NCBI GenBank assembly: GCA_934746015.1
Contig: CAKVEW010000037.1
Coordinates: 1-30,414, forward strand
Length of the DNA stretch: 30,414 nucleotides
Source: an uncultured Clostridium sp.
GTDB taxonomy: Bacteria > Bacillota > Clostridia > Clostridiales > Clostridiaceae
Reading direction: 5' to 3'
Shown here: one piece after another, positions 14,953 to 23,385 of the stretch
How the letters are laid out: each line of letters starts with the position of its first letter
How positions within the stretch are numbered: the stretch's first letter is position 1
Notes under the pieces: generated by a model
The model's database searches: none
The model's input: the letters and a program-made list of their open reading frames with translations, nothing else
What the model was told of the DNA's origin: nothing
Translations under genes and position numbers: made by a program

Positions 14953-16054
14953 ATGATAATTAAGTTAGAAGCAGAATTAGCTAAGCTTAATGATATTAAG
15001 AAATTTATAGAAGAATTGAGGGCTTCTCTTTGACAAAGAAAGCTTAGAAAAACAGTTACAAGAATTAGACTTAAAGATGCAAGAAAAAGGGTTCTGGGAA
15101 GATATAAAAAGGGCTGAAGAAGTTACGAAGGAAAGTAAGCGAATTAAAGATAAAATAGAAAGATTCGATTCTTTAGTTACAAGAGTTGAAGATGTAGAAG
15201 TTTTAGCTGAATTAATAGAGGAAGATGATGAAGAATCTATAAATGAAGTTATTAGTGAAATTAAAAGTATAGAAAAAGATGTTGAAGAATATAGAATAGA
15301 GCTTTTATTATCTGGTGAATATGATAGAAATGATGCAATATTAACACTACATGCAGGTGTAGGTGGAAGCGATGCAAATGATTGGACAGAAATGTTACTA
15401 AGAATGTACACAAGATGGTGCGAGAAAAAGGGATTTAAAGTTGAGACTGTTGACTACTTAGAAGGTGATGAGGCAGGAATTAAAAGTGTTACATTAAAGG
15501 TAAAAGGAGAATTTGCTTACGGATATTTAAAAGCAGAAAAGGGCGTTCATAGACTTGTAAGAATATCTCCATTTAATGCAAATGGTAAAAGGCAAACATC
15601 TTTTGCTTCTGTAGAAGTTTTACCAGAGCTTACAAAGGATCAAGATATTGAAATAAGAAGTGAAGACTTGAAAATAGATACTTATAGAGCTAGTGGAGCT
15701 GGTGGACAGCACGTTAATAAAACAGAATCTGCTATAAGAATAACCCATTTACCAACTGGGATAGTAGTACAATGTCAAAGTGAAAGAAGCCAATTTTCAA
15801 ATAAAGATACAGCTATGTCTATGCTTAAATCTAAGCTTATTGATTTAAAAGAAAGAGCACATAAAGAGAAAATTGAAGATTTAACTGGTGAGCTTAAGGA
15901 TATGGGATGGGGAAGTCAAATACGATCCTATGTATTCCATCCATATAATATGGTTAAAGACCATAGAACTGGAGAAGAAACTGCTAATTTGAATGCTGTT
16001 ATGAATGGAGAAATAGATAACTTTATTACAGCATACCTAAAAAATAATAAATAA
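14953..16054 (+). CDS. prfB: Peptide chain release factor 2 (programmed +1 frameshift)
   Basis: RF2 reads UGA and UAA stop codons and releases the finished protein. Translation starts at 14953 (AAAAAGG upstream) and reads 26 codons to CTT TGA C at 15028-15034. The ribosome must slip +1 at CTT, continuing with GAC AAA from 15032. An AGGG at 15019-15022 upstream of the slip site acts as the internal Shine-Dalgarno-like stimulator. The joined protein is 366 residues. The stop-codon reading motif SPF falls at 205-207 and the catalytic GGQ at 250-252, the expected RF2 positions. The frameshift makes synthesis fall when RF2 is plentiful. A reading that begins at 15077 would miss 41 residues. Confidence 0.96.
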
Positions 16055-16070
16055 ATATATTATTAATTTT

Positions 16071-16096
16071 GAGCTGTTTTAGTACAGCTCTTTTTT
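16071..16096 (+). terminator. prfB terminator
   Basis: GAGCTGT and ACAGCTC arms around TTTAGT, then six T. Confidence 0.88.
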
Positions 16097-16154
16097 ATTT
16101 TCTAGGAATTTATATAATGAGTACTTATATGAATAATTTTTTAAAACAAAATGA

Positions 16155-16183
16155 TTAAAACAAATTGCTTTAATGGTTATAAT
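16155..16183 (+). promoter_or_regulatory. Possible promoter of the OYE/FAD oxidoreductase
   Basis: TTAAAA (16155-16160) and TATAAT (16178-16183), 17 bases apart. The -35 is weak. Confidence 0.35.
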
Positions 16184-16262
16184 AATATACAATATAGATA
16201 CACATTTAAGTGAAAAGGTTTTTACTTATTTGTTAAAAAAATAACATGAGGTGGAGATATTT

Positions 16263-18125
16263 ATGAAATTATTTAATGATGGACATATTGGAACCTTATC
16301 ATTAAAGAACAGAATTGTTATGGCACCAATGGGAATCGACTATATAGACCCAGACTATGGGTTTTCAGAAAAGGCAATTGATTACTATGTTGCAAGGGCA
16401 AAAGGGGGAACAGGTCTTATAATAACAGGTGCTACTTTGGTATCAGAGGAATTTGAAAAACCTCAAAGTGCATTCTTATTAGACAATGAGGATAAAGTCG
16501 AAAGAATTAAAAAATTAGCTGATAGAATTCATTCTTATAATTCAAAGTTATGTCTTCAATTATCATTAGGGGTTGGTAAGATAGGTTATGTTGGGGAAAA
16601 TAATCCGCCATATTCTATAAATGAAATTGATAGACTTTTAAATTCTTTTGAAAAAGCATCATCACTAGCAAAGAGTGCAGGTGTTGATGCTATAGAAATA
16701 CATGGTTATGGTGGATATTTAATAGATCAATTCCATTCATCTCTATGGAATTCTAGAACTGATGAATATGGTGGTAGCTTTGAAGGAAGAATGAAGATAG
16801 CTATTGAAATAATTAAAAGGATAAAAAAATCTTGCGGAGAAGATTATCCAATTATATATAAATTTACACCAACACATTTAATAAATGGTGGAAGAGAAAT
16901 TGAAGAAGGAATAAAAATGGCTAAATACTTGGAAGCTGCAGGAGTTACTGCACTTCACGTAGATATTGGATGCCATGCTTGTTGGCATAATGCTATACCT
17001 ACAATATATCAAGAGCCTGCTATTCATGAAAAATATATAAAAATTATTAAAGAAGAAGTAAATGTACCTATAATTGGTCATGGAAAATTAGGATATCCTG
17101 AAGTGGCTGAAAGAATACTTCAAGAAGGAGTTTCAGATTTTATAGCATTAGGTCATTATTCTTTAGCTGATCCAGAATGGGCTAATAAAGTTAAAGAAAA
17201 TAGAGAAGAAGAAATTGTTCCTTGCATAGGATGTAATGAATGTATGTTTTCTATATTAGCTGGACATCCAGTAAGTTGTGGGGTAAATCCTCTTTGTGGA
17301 AGAGAAGGAGAAGAAATTGTTGGAGCAGATGTTAAAAAGTCTGTACTTATAATAGGTGCAGGTCCAGGAGGATTAGAGACAGCAGTTACAGCAGCTAAAA
17401 GAGGACATAAAGTCACAATTTGGGAAAAGGATGAATTAATAGGTGGAAACCTTATTCCAGCATCATCACCTAATTTTAAAAATGACTTAAAAAGGCTAAT
17501 AAAATATTATGAAAACCAATTAAATAAATTAAATATAAACCTAGTATTTAATAAAGAAGGAAACGAAGAAGAAATATTAAAAGAAAATCCAGATGTACTT
17601 GTTATTAGTACAGGTAGTGAGCCTATTATTCCTAGAATATCTGGTATTGAAAGTGAAAATGTTCACCTAGCTACTGATATATTAGTAGATGATAGTAAAA
17701 TAGGAGAAGAGGTAATCGTTGCAGGTGGAGGCTTTGTTGGATGTGAGACAGCAATATATTTATCTCAAAAAGGTAAAAAGGTCACTATAGTTGAAATGAA
17801 GGATAGTATACTAGCAGAACCAATGGCATTAAATAATATGATAGCTCTTAGAACTATGTTAGCAATGAATAAAATAGAAATAGTTGCGGGAAATAAATTA
17901 ACTGATATAAAGGAAAATAAAGCAATATTAGCTAATTCCAATGGAGAAATTAAAGAAGTTAAATGTGATTCTCTAGTTTTAGCTTTAGGATTTAAATCAG
18001 TACAAGATTTAAAAGAAAAAGTTAGATTGAAAATAAAGGATATTAGAGTTATTGGAGATGCAGAATCACCTCGCCGTATAAAGCATGCTATTGCTGAAGG
18101 TTTTCAAGTAGGAATAGAAATTTAA
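16263..18125 (+). CDS. Old-yellow-enzyme / FAD / Fe-S oxidoreductase (enoate or dienoyl-CoA reductase type)
   Basis: The 620-residue protein has the layout of 2,4-dienoyl-CoA reductase, clostridial enoate reductase and BaiCD/BaiH. An FMN TIM barrel fills about 1-310, including NRIVMAPMG and SSLWNSRTDEYGGS. A cysteine cluster for a [4Fe-4S] centre follows: Cys321, Cys324, Cys327 and Cys339 (CIGCNECMF, SCGVNPLC). Next come an FAD fold (VLIIGAGPGG, 361-370) and an NAD(P) fold (VAGGGFVGCETA, near 480). Such enzymes reduce activated C=C bonds with NAD(P)H. The substrate cannot be told; no acyl-CoA, bile-acid or electron-transfer genes are nearby. I place the start at 16263, since GAGGTGGAG sits just before it; a GTG at 16251 lies inside that site. 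It converges on the M28 peptidase gene. Confidence 0.88.
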   Translation: MKLFNDGHIGTLSLKNRIVMAPMGIDYIDPDYGFSEKAIDYYVARAKGGTGLIITGATLVSEEFEKPQSAFLLDNEDKVERIKKLADRIHSYNSKLCLQLSLGVGKIGYVGENNPPYSINEIDRLLNSFEKASSLAKSAGVDAIEIHGYGGYLIDQFHSSLWNSRTDEYGGSFEGRMKIAIEIIKRIKKSCGEDYPIIYKFTPTHLINGGREIEEGIKMAKYLEAAGVTALHVDIGCHACWHNAIPTIYQEPAIHEKYIKIIKEEVNVPIIGHGKLGYPEVAERILQEGVSDFIALGHYSLADPEWANKVKENREEEIVPCIGCNECMFSILAGHPVSCGVNPLCGREGEEIVGADVKKSVLIIGAGPGGLETAVTAAKRGHKVTIWEKDELIGGNLIPASSPNFKNDLKRLIKYYENQLNKLNINLVFNKEGNEEEILKENPDVLVISTGSEPIIPRISGIESENVHLATDILVDDSKIGEEVIVAGGGFVGCETAIYLSQKGKKVTIVEMKDSILAEPMALNNMIALRTMLAMNKIEIVAGNKLTDIKENKAILANSNGEIKEVKCDSLVLALGFKSVQDLKEKVRLKIKDIRVIGDAESPRRIKHAIAEGFQVGIEI

Positions 18126-18178
18126 AAATGCCTACGGCATAATGAAAAGTGAAAAATTAAGAATGAAGAATTAAGGAA
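18126..18178 (+). repeat. Second copy of the hairpin + AATTAAGAATGAA 3'-end module
   Basis: Arms TGCC and GGCA around TAC, then TAATGAAAAGTGAAAAATT, AAGAATGAAGAATTAAGGAAG, leading directly into a terminator hairpin. The same order occurs after secA (14728-14800). Confidence 0.55.
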
Positions 18179-18198
18179 GAAGCTCCTAAAGGAGCTTC
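18179..18198. terminator. Terminator between convergent oxidoreductase and M28 genes
   Basis: GAAGCTCC and GGAGCTTC arms around TAAA. On the plus strand a T-rich run follows. The hairpin's last base is the final base of the M28 stop codon on the minus strand. Confidence 0.75.
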
Positions 18199-19553
18199 TA
18201 ATTTATTTTTCTTTTTTTGATGTAGGTTATAAATGGAGCAGAGGCTAAAAATCCAAATAATATGGAAAATATATATATTGAAGTTTTACCATAGAAAAAC
18301 TTAGTTACTATACTGTAGGAAGAGTCAAAAATTTTATCTTCAATAACACTGTAAGCGGCATTAATTGCTTTTATACTAATATGCTCAACAGTATCATTAG
18401 GAGTATGAATTTTACTTAAATCACTATGACAAAAGCTAAGGGAATCTATACCTAAGTCATTAAAACTAGCATGATCACTTGAATTTTCATAGGCTACGTT
18501 TGTAGAAACATTATTCTTTTTAGCTATTTTTTCAATAGATTCAAGAAGTTTTGATTCTTTATCTTTATAGGTTGCACCTAGCATTAAAGTAAGTGGAAAA
18601 CCATCACTTCCAATCATATCGAAGTTAATAACTTCAGCTCCTTTTAATTTATCTATGTTTTTTTCTGCAAAGGCTTTAGAACCTAAAAGTCCAAATTCTT
18701 CAGCATTTAAAGCTACAAAAATTATATCTCTTTTTGGTTTACCATAAGTTGCAAGGGATCTTTGAAGTTCAAGAATAAAAGAAGTACCAGAAGCATTGTC
18801 CAAAGCTCCACCATAAATATTTTTAAGTGCATCTGTACCTAAATGATCAAAATGAGCAGTTAAAACCAATGGAGGAAGTGATTTAGATGTTCCTTCAATA
18901 ACCCCAACAACATTAGAAATCTCTTTTTCTTCTGTAGAAAATGGAATATTAATAGAAATTTCAGCGCCTTCTCTTAAAGAGTTTAAGATTTTATTATAAG
19001 CTTCAGTATTTATTAATACCATCATATTATAAGGAAAATCATTTATAAAAGAACTTCTAAAAGAAAAATCATTATTAGGAGCTAAATGAAAAAGAAACTT
19101 CCCATCATCAGTAGTTACTTCAATATAATTAGAAAAGATATTAATTTTATCCTCATTAGAAAATGTTAATTTTGTATTTTTAAAATTAATCATATCTTCC
19201 TTAAAATCAACACCATATTTTAGGCTTTCTTCATATCCATCATCATAAGAAATTTTTAAATAAGGAGTGCTATTATTATTTATTGGAGAAACAACTTTAA
19301 AGCTTTCCTTATAGCTATCATTAAGTGGAATAAGTTTGTTGTCTTGAAAGTTTATTCTTATTAATTCTTCTACTAAAGAGTTCTCTTTACTACCAGCAAG
19401 TCTACCAGCATATGTTTCAGAAGATAGTACAGTTATGTTTTTCTTTACATTATCAGCGTTAAATGGTGAATATGTAAAATTAGAAAATAATGATAAGGAT
19501 AATAAAACAATTGTAGTAATTAGGGCAACATAATAAATTAATTTTTTCTTCAT
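18198..19553 (-). CDS. Membrane-anchored M28-family metallopeptidase
   Basis: The 451-residue protein begins with a signal anchor (about residues 5-26) and ends with a second transmembrane helix (about 421-442) followed by KKRK, so the catalytic domain should lie outside the cell. The di-zinc ligands of family M28 are readable: His234 and Asp236 in TAHFDHLG, Asp252 in GGALDNASG, the Glu285-Glu286 pair in NAEEFGLLGS, Asp312 in NFDMIG and His383 in KIHTPNDT. It is probably an aminopeptidase; substrate unknown. It lies 81 bases after a small membrane-protein gene on the same strand, and the two may share a transcript. Confidence 0.85.
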   Translation of the reverse strand: MKKKLIYYVALITTIVLLSLSLFSNFTYSPFNADNVKKNITVLSSETYAGRLAGSKENSLVEELIRINFQDNKLIPLNDSYKESFKVVSPINNNSTPYLKISYDDGYEESLKYGVDFKEDMINFKNTKLTFSNEDKINIFSNYIEVTTDDGKFLFHLAPNNDFSFRSSFINDFPYNMMVLINTEAYNKILNSLREGAEISINIPFSTEEKEISNVVGVIEGTSKSLPPLVLTAHFDHLGTDALKNIYGGALDNASGTSFILELQRSLATYGKPKRDIIFVALNAEEFGLLGSKAFAEKNIDKLKGAEVINFDMIGSDGFPLTLMLGATYKDKESKLLESIEKIAKKNNVSTNVAYENSSDHASFNDLGIDSLSFCHSDLSKIHTPNDTVEHISIKAINAAYSVIEDKIFDSSYSIVTKFFYGKTSIYIFSILFGFLASAPFITYIKKRKIN

Positions 19554-19634
19554 AAAAAATACCTCAAAAAATAGTTATAGTTAATACTATTAATTAAGGC
19601 TTTAAAATATAACAAATATAATTTTTCAAAAAAA

Positions 19635-19976
19635 TTAAGCTTTCTTATATATAAGATCAATAAAACCATTTGTAAAGGAAAATAGTATACAGATATAAAT
19701 AAAAATATTTATTTTATTAGAAACTATAGAAAAGACTCCGCCAACTATAAAACTAAACAAAATTATACAATTCACAAATTTTGTTAAGCCTGACTTGCTA
19801 ACTATTATTTCCTTAGTAGAAGAAATTAGAATTAAAATTAAAGTTAAAAAGTAAAGTATATATTTAAGGGTAGTTGAAAATTCTATGATATAATATTGAT
19901 TTAAAATAATAATAATTATGAAAAATACTAGAAGTATGTTAATTATTTTATTAATAAATATAGAAACCTTATTCAT
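19635..19976 (-). CDS. Small multi-pass membrane protein, unknown function
   Basis: I do not recognise this 113-residue protein. It is almost wholly hydrophobic, with about four membrane helices: a first near 12-28 rich in Ile, then three between about 34 and 110. Its end is IDLIYKKA. I place the start at 19976 because AGGTGA lies at 19981-19986; an in-frame ATG at 20039 lacks such a site. It precedes the M28 peptidase gene on the same strand and is divergent from tex. Confidence 0.6.
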   Translation of the reverse strand: MNKVSIFINKIINILLVFFIIIIILNQYYIIEFSTTLKYILYFLTLILILISSTKEIIVSKSGLTKFVNCIILFSFIVGGVFSIVSNKINIFIYICILFSFTNGFIDLIYKKA

Positions 19977-20106
19977 AACATCACCTAATTGTAAATTTTT
20001 TACAATTATAATTATATACTTTATTTTACATAATATCAAGATGATAATATATAAAAATATAAAATTGTATTATAATAATAGTATGATTTTTTTTAGGAGG
20101 AAACCT

Positions 20107-22281
20107 ATGGTTGATATAGTAGGAAGACTAGCAGAGGAACTTGGAATAAGTTTAACTCAAGTAAATAATGTTATTACATTACTTGACGATGGTAATACTG
20201 TTCCCTTTATTTCTAGATATAGAAAGGAACAGACTGGAGCATTAAGTGACGAAGTTTTAAGAAAATTTCAAGATAGATTAATTTATCTTAGAAATTTAAA
20301 AGAAAGAAAAGAAGACGTATTAAGGCTTATAGATGAACAGGGTAAGCTAACAGAAGAAATTCAAAAATCTTTAGAAAAAGCTTTAACTTTAACAGAGGTT
20401 GAAGATATTTATAGACCTTATAAACAAAAGAAAAGAACAAGAGCAACAATTGCACTAGAAAAAGGATTAAAGCCTATTGCAGATCTTATCTTATCTGGAG
20501 AATTTAAGGGAGATATAAAAGAAGAAGCTAGAAAATATATAGATGAAGAAAAGAAAGTTATTACTGAAGAAGATGCAATTAATGGAGCTTTAGATATAAT
20601 TGCTGAAGAAATATCTGATGAAGCTAAATATAGAAAATGGATAAGAAACCTAGTATTTAAAGAAGGAAAGATTGAATCAAAAGGTAATAGTGATGAACAT
20701 ACACCTTTTGAAATGTATTATGAATACAGTGAAGATGTATTTAAAATACCACCTCATAGAATTTTAGCAATAAATAGAGGTGAAAAGGAGAAGGTATTAG
20801 CTGTTAAGATAACAGTTAATGAAGATAAGATAATAGCTTATTTAGAAAAAGAAATATTAAAAGGAAATAGTATTACTGATAACTATTTAAAAATTGCAAT
20901 TAAAGATTCATTAAAAAGATTAATATACCCATCTATAGAAAGAGAAGTTAGGAATGAATTAACAGATAAAGGTGAAGATGGGGCAATAAAGATATTTAAA
21001 GAAAATTTAAAGGCATTACTTATGCAACCACCTATTAAGAGGAAGGTTGTTATGGGATATGACCCAGGTTTTAGAACAGGATGTAAAATAGCAGTATTAG
21101 ATAGTACAGGAAGATTCTTAGAAAATACTACAGTATATCCAACAGCACCACAAAATAAAATAAAAGAAACAAAGGAAGTATTAAAAAAATTAATTAATAA
21201 ATATAATGTTGAAGTGATTTCTTTAGGAAATGGAACTGCATCTAGGGAATCAGAAGAAGTAATATCAGAAGTTATTTCAGAAATAAAAAAAGAAAATGGG
21301 AAGGAAGTAGCTTATGTAATAGTATCGGAAGCAGGTGCATCAGTATATTCAGCCTCTGAACTTGCTACTAAAGAATACCCAGATTTAGATGTTACTGTTA
21401 GAGGAGCTATATCAATTGGTAGAAGGTTACAGGATCCCATGGCAGAGTTAGTAAAAATAGATCCAAAAGCCTTAGGGGTTGGTCAATATCAACATGATGT
21501 TACACCAAAAAAGTTAGATGAATCATTAACTGGAGTTGTTGAAGATTCCGTAAATAAAGTAGGAGTAGACTTAAATACTGCAACACCTTCATTACTTACT
21601 TATATAGCAGGAATTAATTCAAGTATTGCAAATAACATAGTTATTTATAGAGATGAAGTGGGCGGATTTAAAAGTAGAAAAGAGCTTTTAAAAGTAAAAA
21701 GACTTGGACAAAAAGCTTATGAGCAATGTGCAGGATTTTTAAGGGTTATGGAAAGTAAGGATCCTCTGGATAATACTTCAGTACACCCAGAGTCTTATGA
21801 AGTAGCTAGAAATTTAATAGCTTTACTTGAATATAGTGATAATGATTTAAAAGAAAATAATCTTAATGATATAGATGAGAGAGTGAAAGAAAAGGGAATA
21901 AAAAATATATCTAAAGATTTAGAGGTAGGGGAACTTACATTAGAAGATATTATAAAAGAACTTAAAAAGCCAGGAAGAGATATAAGAGATGAAATGCCAA
22001 AGCCTATTTTAAAAACTGGAGTAATAGACTTAAAGGATTTAAGTGAAGGTATGGTCTTAATGGGAACAGTAAGAAATGTATCAGACTTTGGTGCTTTTGT
22101 AGACATTGGAGTCCATCAAGATGGATTAGTTCATAAAAGTCAAATGGCAGATAGGTTTGTAAGACATCCTTTAGATATAGTTAAAGTAGGAGATATAGTT
22201 AAAGTAAAGATTCTTGAAGTAGATAATAAGAGACATAGAATATCTCTATCTATGAAAGGAATAAAAGAAGAAGATTGTTAA
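20107..22281 (+). CDS. tex: Tex-family RNA-binding transcription accessory protein
   Basis: Tex proteins bind nucleic acid and influence transcription and RNA turnover; the Spt6-related fold is conserved across bacteria. The 724-residue protein shows the Tex N-terminal domain, the YqgF-like nuclease fold (VVMGYDPGFRTGCKIAVLD), the helix-hairpin-helix pair with NTATPSLLTYIAGI and FKSRKELLKV, and a C-terminal S1 domain (about 645-715, GMVLMGTVRNVSDFGAFVDI). AGGAGG just before the ATG at 20107 fixes the start; an upstream in-frame extension to 19918 would run through the divergent promoter region. Confidence 0.95.
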   Translation: MVDIVGRLAEELGISLTQVNNVITLLDDGNTVPFISRYRKEQTGALSDEVLRKFQDRLIYLRNLKERKEDVLRLIDEQGKLTEEIQKSLEKALTLTEVEDIYRPYKQKKRTRATIALEKGLKPIADLILSGEFKGDIKEEARKYIDEEKKVITEEDAINGALDIIAEEISDEAKYRKWIRNLVFKEGKIESKGNSDEHTPFEMYYEYSEDVFKIPPHRILAINRGEKEKVLAVKITVNEDKIIAYLEKEILKGNSITDNYLKIAIKDSLKRLIYPSIEREVRNELTDKGEDGAIKIFKENLKALLMQPPIKRKVVMGYDPGFRTGCKIAVLDSTGRFLENTTVYPTAPQNKIKETKEVLKKLINKYNVEVISLGNGTASRESEEVISEVISEIKKENGKEVAYVIVSEAGASVYSASELATKEYPDLDVTVRGAISIGRRLQDPMAELVKIDPKALGVGQYQHDVTPKKLDESLTGVVEDSVNKVGVDLNTATPSLLTYIAGINSSIANNIVIYRDEVGGFKSRKELLKVKRLGQKAYEQCAGFLRVMESKDPLDNTSVHPESYEVARNLIALLEYSDNDLKENNLNDIDERVKEKGIKNISKDLEVGELTLEDIIKELKKPGRDIRDEMPKPILKTGVIDLKDLSEGMVLMGTVRNVSDFGAFVDIGVHQDGLVHKSQMADRFVRHPLDIVKVGDIVKVKILEVDNKRHRISLSMKGIKEEDC

Positions 22282-22289
22282 AAAATTGC

Positions 22290-22318
22290 TTGTCAATAAT
22301 TATAAATAGGAATATAAT
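22290..22318 (+). promoter_or_regulatory. ribU promoter
   Basis: TTGTCA (22290-22295), 17 bases, TATAAT (22313-22318), just upstream of the FMN aptamer. Confidence 0.75.
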
Positions 22319-22333
22319 AATATTGTAAATAAA

Positions 22334-22447
22334 TTATCTTCAGGGCGGGGCGTAATTCCCCACCGGCGGTATAGCCCGCGCGCTAATTTTTAGCATGATT
22401 CGGTGAGACTCCGAGGCCGACAGTATAGTCTGGATGAAAGAAGGTAA
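22334..22447 (+). ncRNA. FMN riboswitch (RFN element)
   Basis: The conserved RFN blocks are all present: CAGGGCGGGGCGTAATTCCC, CACCGGCGGTAT, AGCCCGCG, GATTCGGTGAGACTCCGAGG, CCGACAGTATAGTCTGGATG and AAAGAAGG. P1 pairs TTATCTTC (22334-22341) with GAAGGTAA (22440-22447). FMN binding should favour the terminator at 22510-22537 and reduce ribU expression. Confidence 0.96.
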
Positions 22448-22509
22448 GGTGTTAGATATTGCTTGTTATGTATTTAATTTAGCAAATCTTATTTCTTATG
22501 ATTTTAATC

Positions 22510-22537
22510 CCTGATGTAATTTACATCAGGTTTTTTT
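22510..22537 (+). terminator. Riboswitch-controlled terminator before ribU
   Basis: CCTGATGTAA and TTACATCAGG arms followed by seven T, located 62 bases after the aptamer and 100 bases before ribU. Confidence 0.9.
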
Positions 22538-22609
22538 ATTTATCTACAATATGTAAAGATATAAGAAAAATTGTTAAATTACAATCAAAATTAAGCAACT
22601 AACCCATGC

Positions 22610-22634
22610 CCCAGAGGATATCTTTTGGGAGGAG
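22610..22634 (+). promoter_or_regulatory. Possible ribosome-binding-site hairpin before ribU
   Basis: CCCAGAGGA (22610-22618) can pair with TCTTTTGGG (22621-22629), with two G-U pairs, hiding part of the GGGAGGAG (22627-22634) that serves ribU. It comes after the intrinsic terminator and may add a translational layer. Confidence 0.35.
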
Positions 22635-22639
22635 ATATA

Positions 22640-23242
22640 ATGAACAATCAACAAAACAAAAACCTAAACAAATTTATTAAAATTTCACTTTTAGGTGCCA
22701 TAGCAGTGGTACTTATGTACTTCGATTTTCCAATACCATTTTTACCATTTCCATGGTTAAAAATTGATTTAAGTGACATTCCAGCACTTATGGGGGCTTT
22801 TGCCTTTGGACCTATGGCTGGAGTATTAATCGAATTATTAAAAAATTTACTGATTTTAATTGTAAAGGGAACCGGAACAGGTTTTGTTGGAGAAATAGCT
22901 AATTTTTTAGTAGGAATTTCTCTAGTTGCTCCAGCAGCATGGGTTTATAACAGAAATAAGAGTAAGAAAACAGCTTTACTAGGAATGATATTAGGAACTA
23001 TATGTATTGAAATTGTAGGAATTATAGCAAATGTTTATTTCTTATTACCTGCTTATGGAATGAAAATGGCACCTAATGAAATAGTACAATATGTAACTAT
23101 AGGCTTACTACCATTCAATGGTATAAAATCTATAATGGTATGTGGAATAACTTATGTATTATATAAGAAGGTATCATTAGCAATTTTCAAGGTAGATTCA
23201 AACTTAAATAATAAAAGTAAAGGGACCCTTGGTTCAGTTTAA
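22640..23242 (+). CDS. ribU: Riboflavin ECF transporter S component
   Basis: RibU is the substrate-binding membrane part of an energy-coupling-factor transporter for riboflavin; it needs the shared EcfA/EcfA'/EcfT module, which is not in this window. The 200-residue protein has about six membrane helices and the RibU-type segment LMYFDFPIPFLP followed by DLSDIPALMGAFAFGP. GGGAGGAG at 22627-22634 sets the start at 22640; a TTG at 22625 lies before that site. The FMN riboswitch upstream confirms the substrate assignment. Terminator at 23257-23284. Confidence 0.95.
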   Translation: MNNQQNKNLNKFIKISLLGAIAVVLMYFDFPIPFLPFPWLKIDLSDIPALMGAFAFGPMAGVLIELLKNLLILIVKGTGTGFVGEIANFLVGISLVAPAAWVYNRNKSKKTALLGMILGTICIEIVGIIANVYFLLPAYGMKMAPNEIVQYVTIGLLPFNGIKSIMVCGITYVLYKKVSLAIFKVDSNLNNKSKGTLGSV

Positions 23243-23256
23243 TATAAGAAGTTTTT

Positions 23257-23284
23257 AAAAGATAGGAAGTAGTCCTATCTTTTT
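23257..23284 (+). terminator. ribU terminator
   Basis: AAAAGATAGGA and TCCTATCTTTT arms around AGTAG. Confidence 0.82.
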
Positions 23285-23295
23285 AATTTTATATA

Positions 23296-23324
23296 TTGAA
23301 AATTAATTTTTAATATACTATAAT
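23296..23324 (+). promoter_or_regulatory. marR-mepA promoter
   Basis: TTGAAA (23296-23301), 17 bases, TATAAT (23319-23324). The last T of the -10 is also the first base of the operator palindrome. Confidence 0.82.
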
Positions 23325-23351
23325 AATCTAGTTGCAAATGCAACTAGATTA
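23324..23351. promoter_or_regulatory. MarR operator: perfect 13-2-13 palindrome
   Basis: TAATCTAGTTGCA (23324-23336) and TGCAACTAGATTA (23339-23351) are exact inverted copies separated by AA. It overlaps the end of the -10 and covers the predicted transcription start, the ideal place for repression. It has no T-tract, so it is not a terminator. The most likely ligand is the MarR protein encoded next to it. Confidence 0.75.
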
Positions 23352-23385
23352 AGAATATTAAACTTAATTTATTTAGGAGTTTGTT

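Noticed and set aside
15077..16054. RF2 starting at an internal ATG as a separate gene
   Set aside because: The true start is 14953 with a +1 frameshift at 15031; the N-terminal residues read correctly once the shift is made.
16263..18125. The oxidoreductase as bilirubin reductase (BilR), partnering the heme oxygenase
   Set aside because: The barrel has the usual RTDEYGGS segment of enoate-type enzymes, the genes are 15 kb apart, and I cannot see residues specific to bilirubin reduction.
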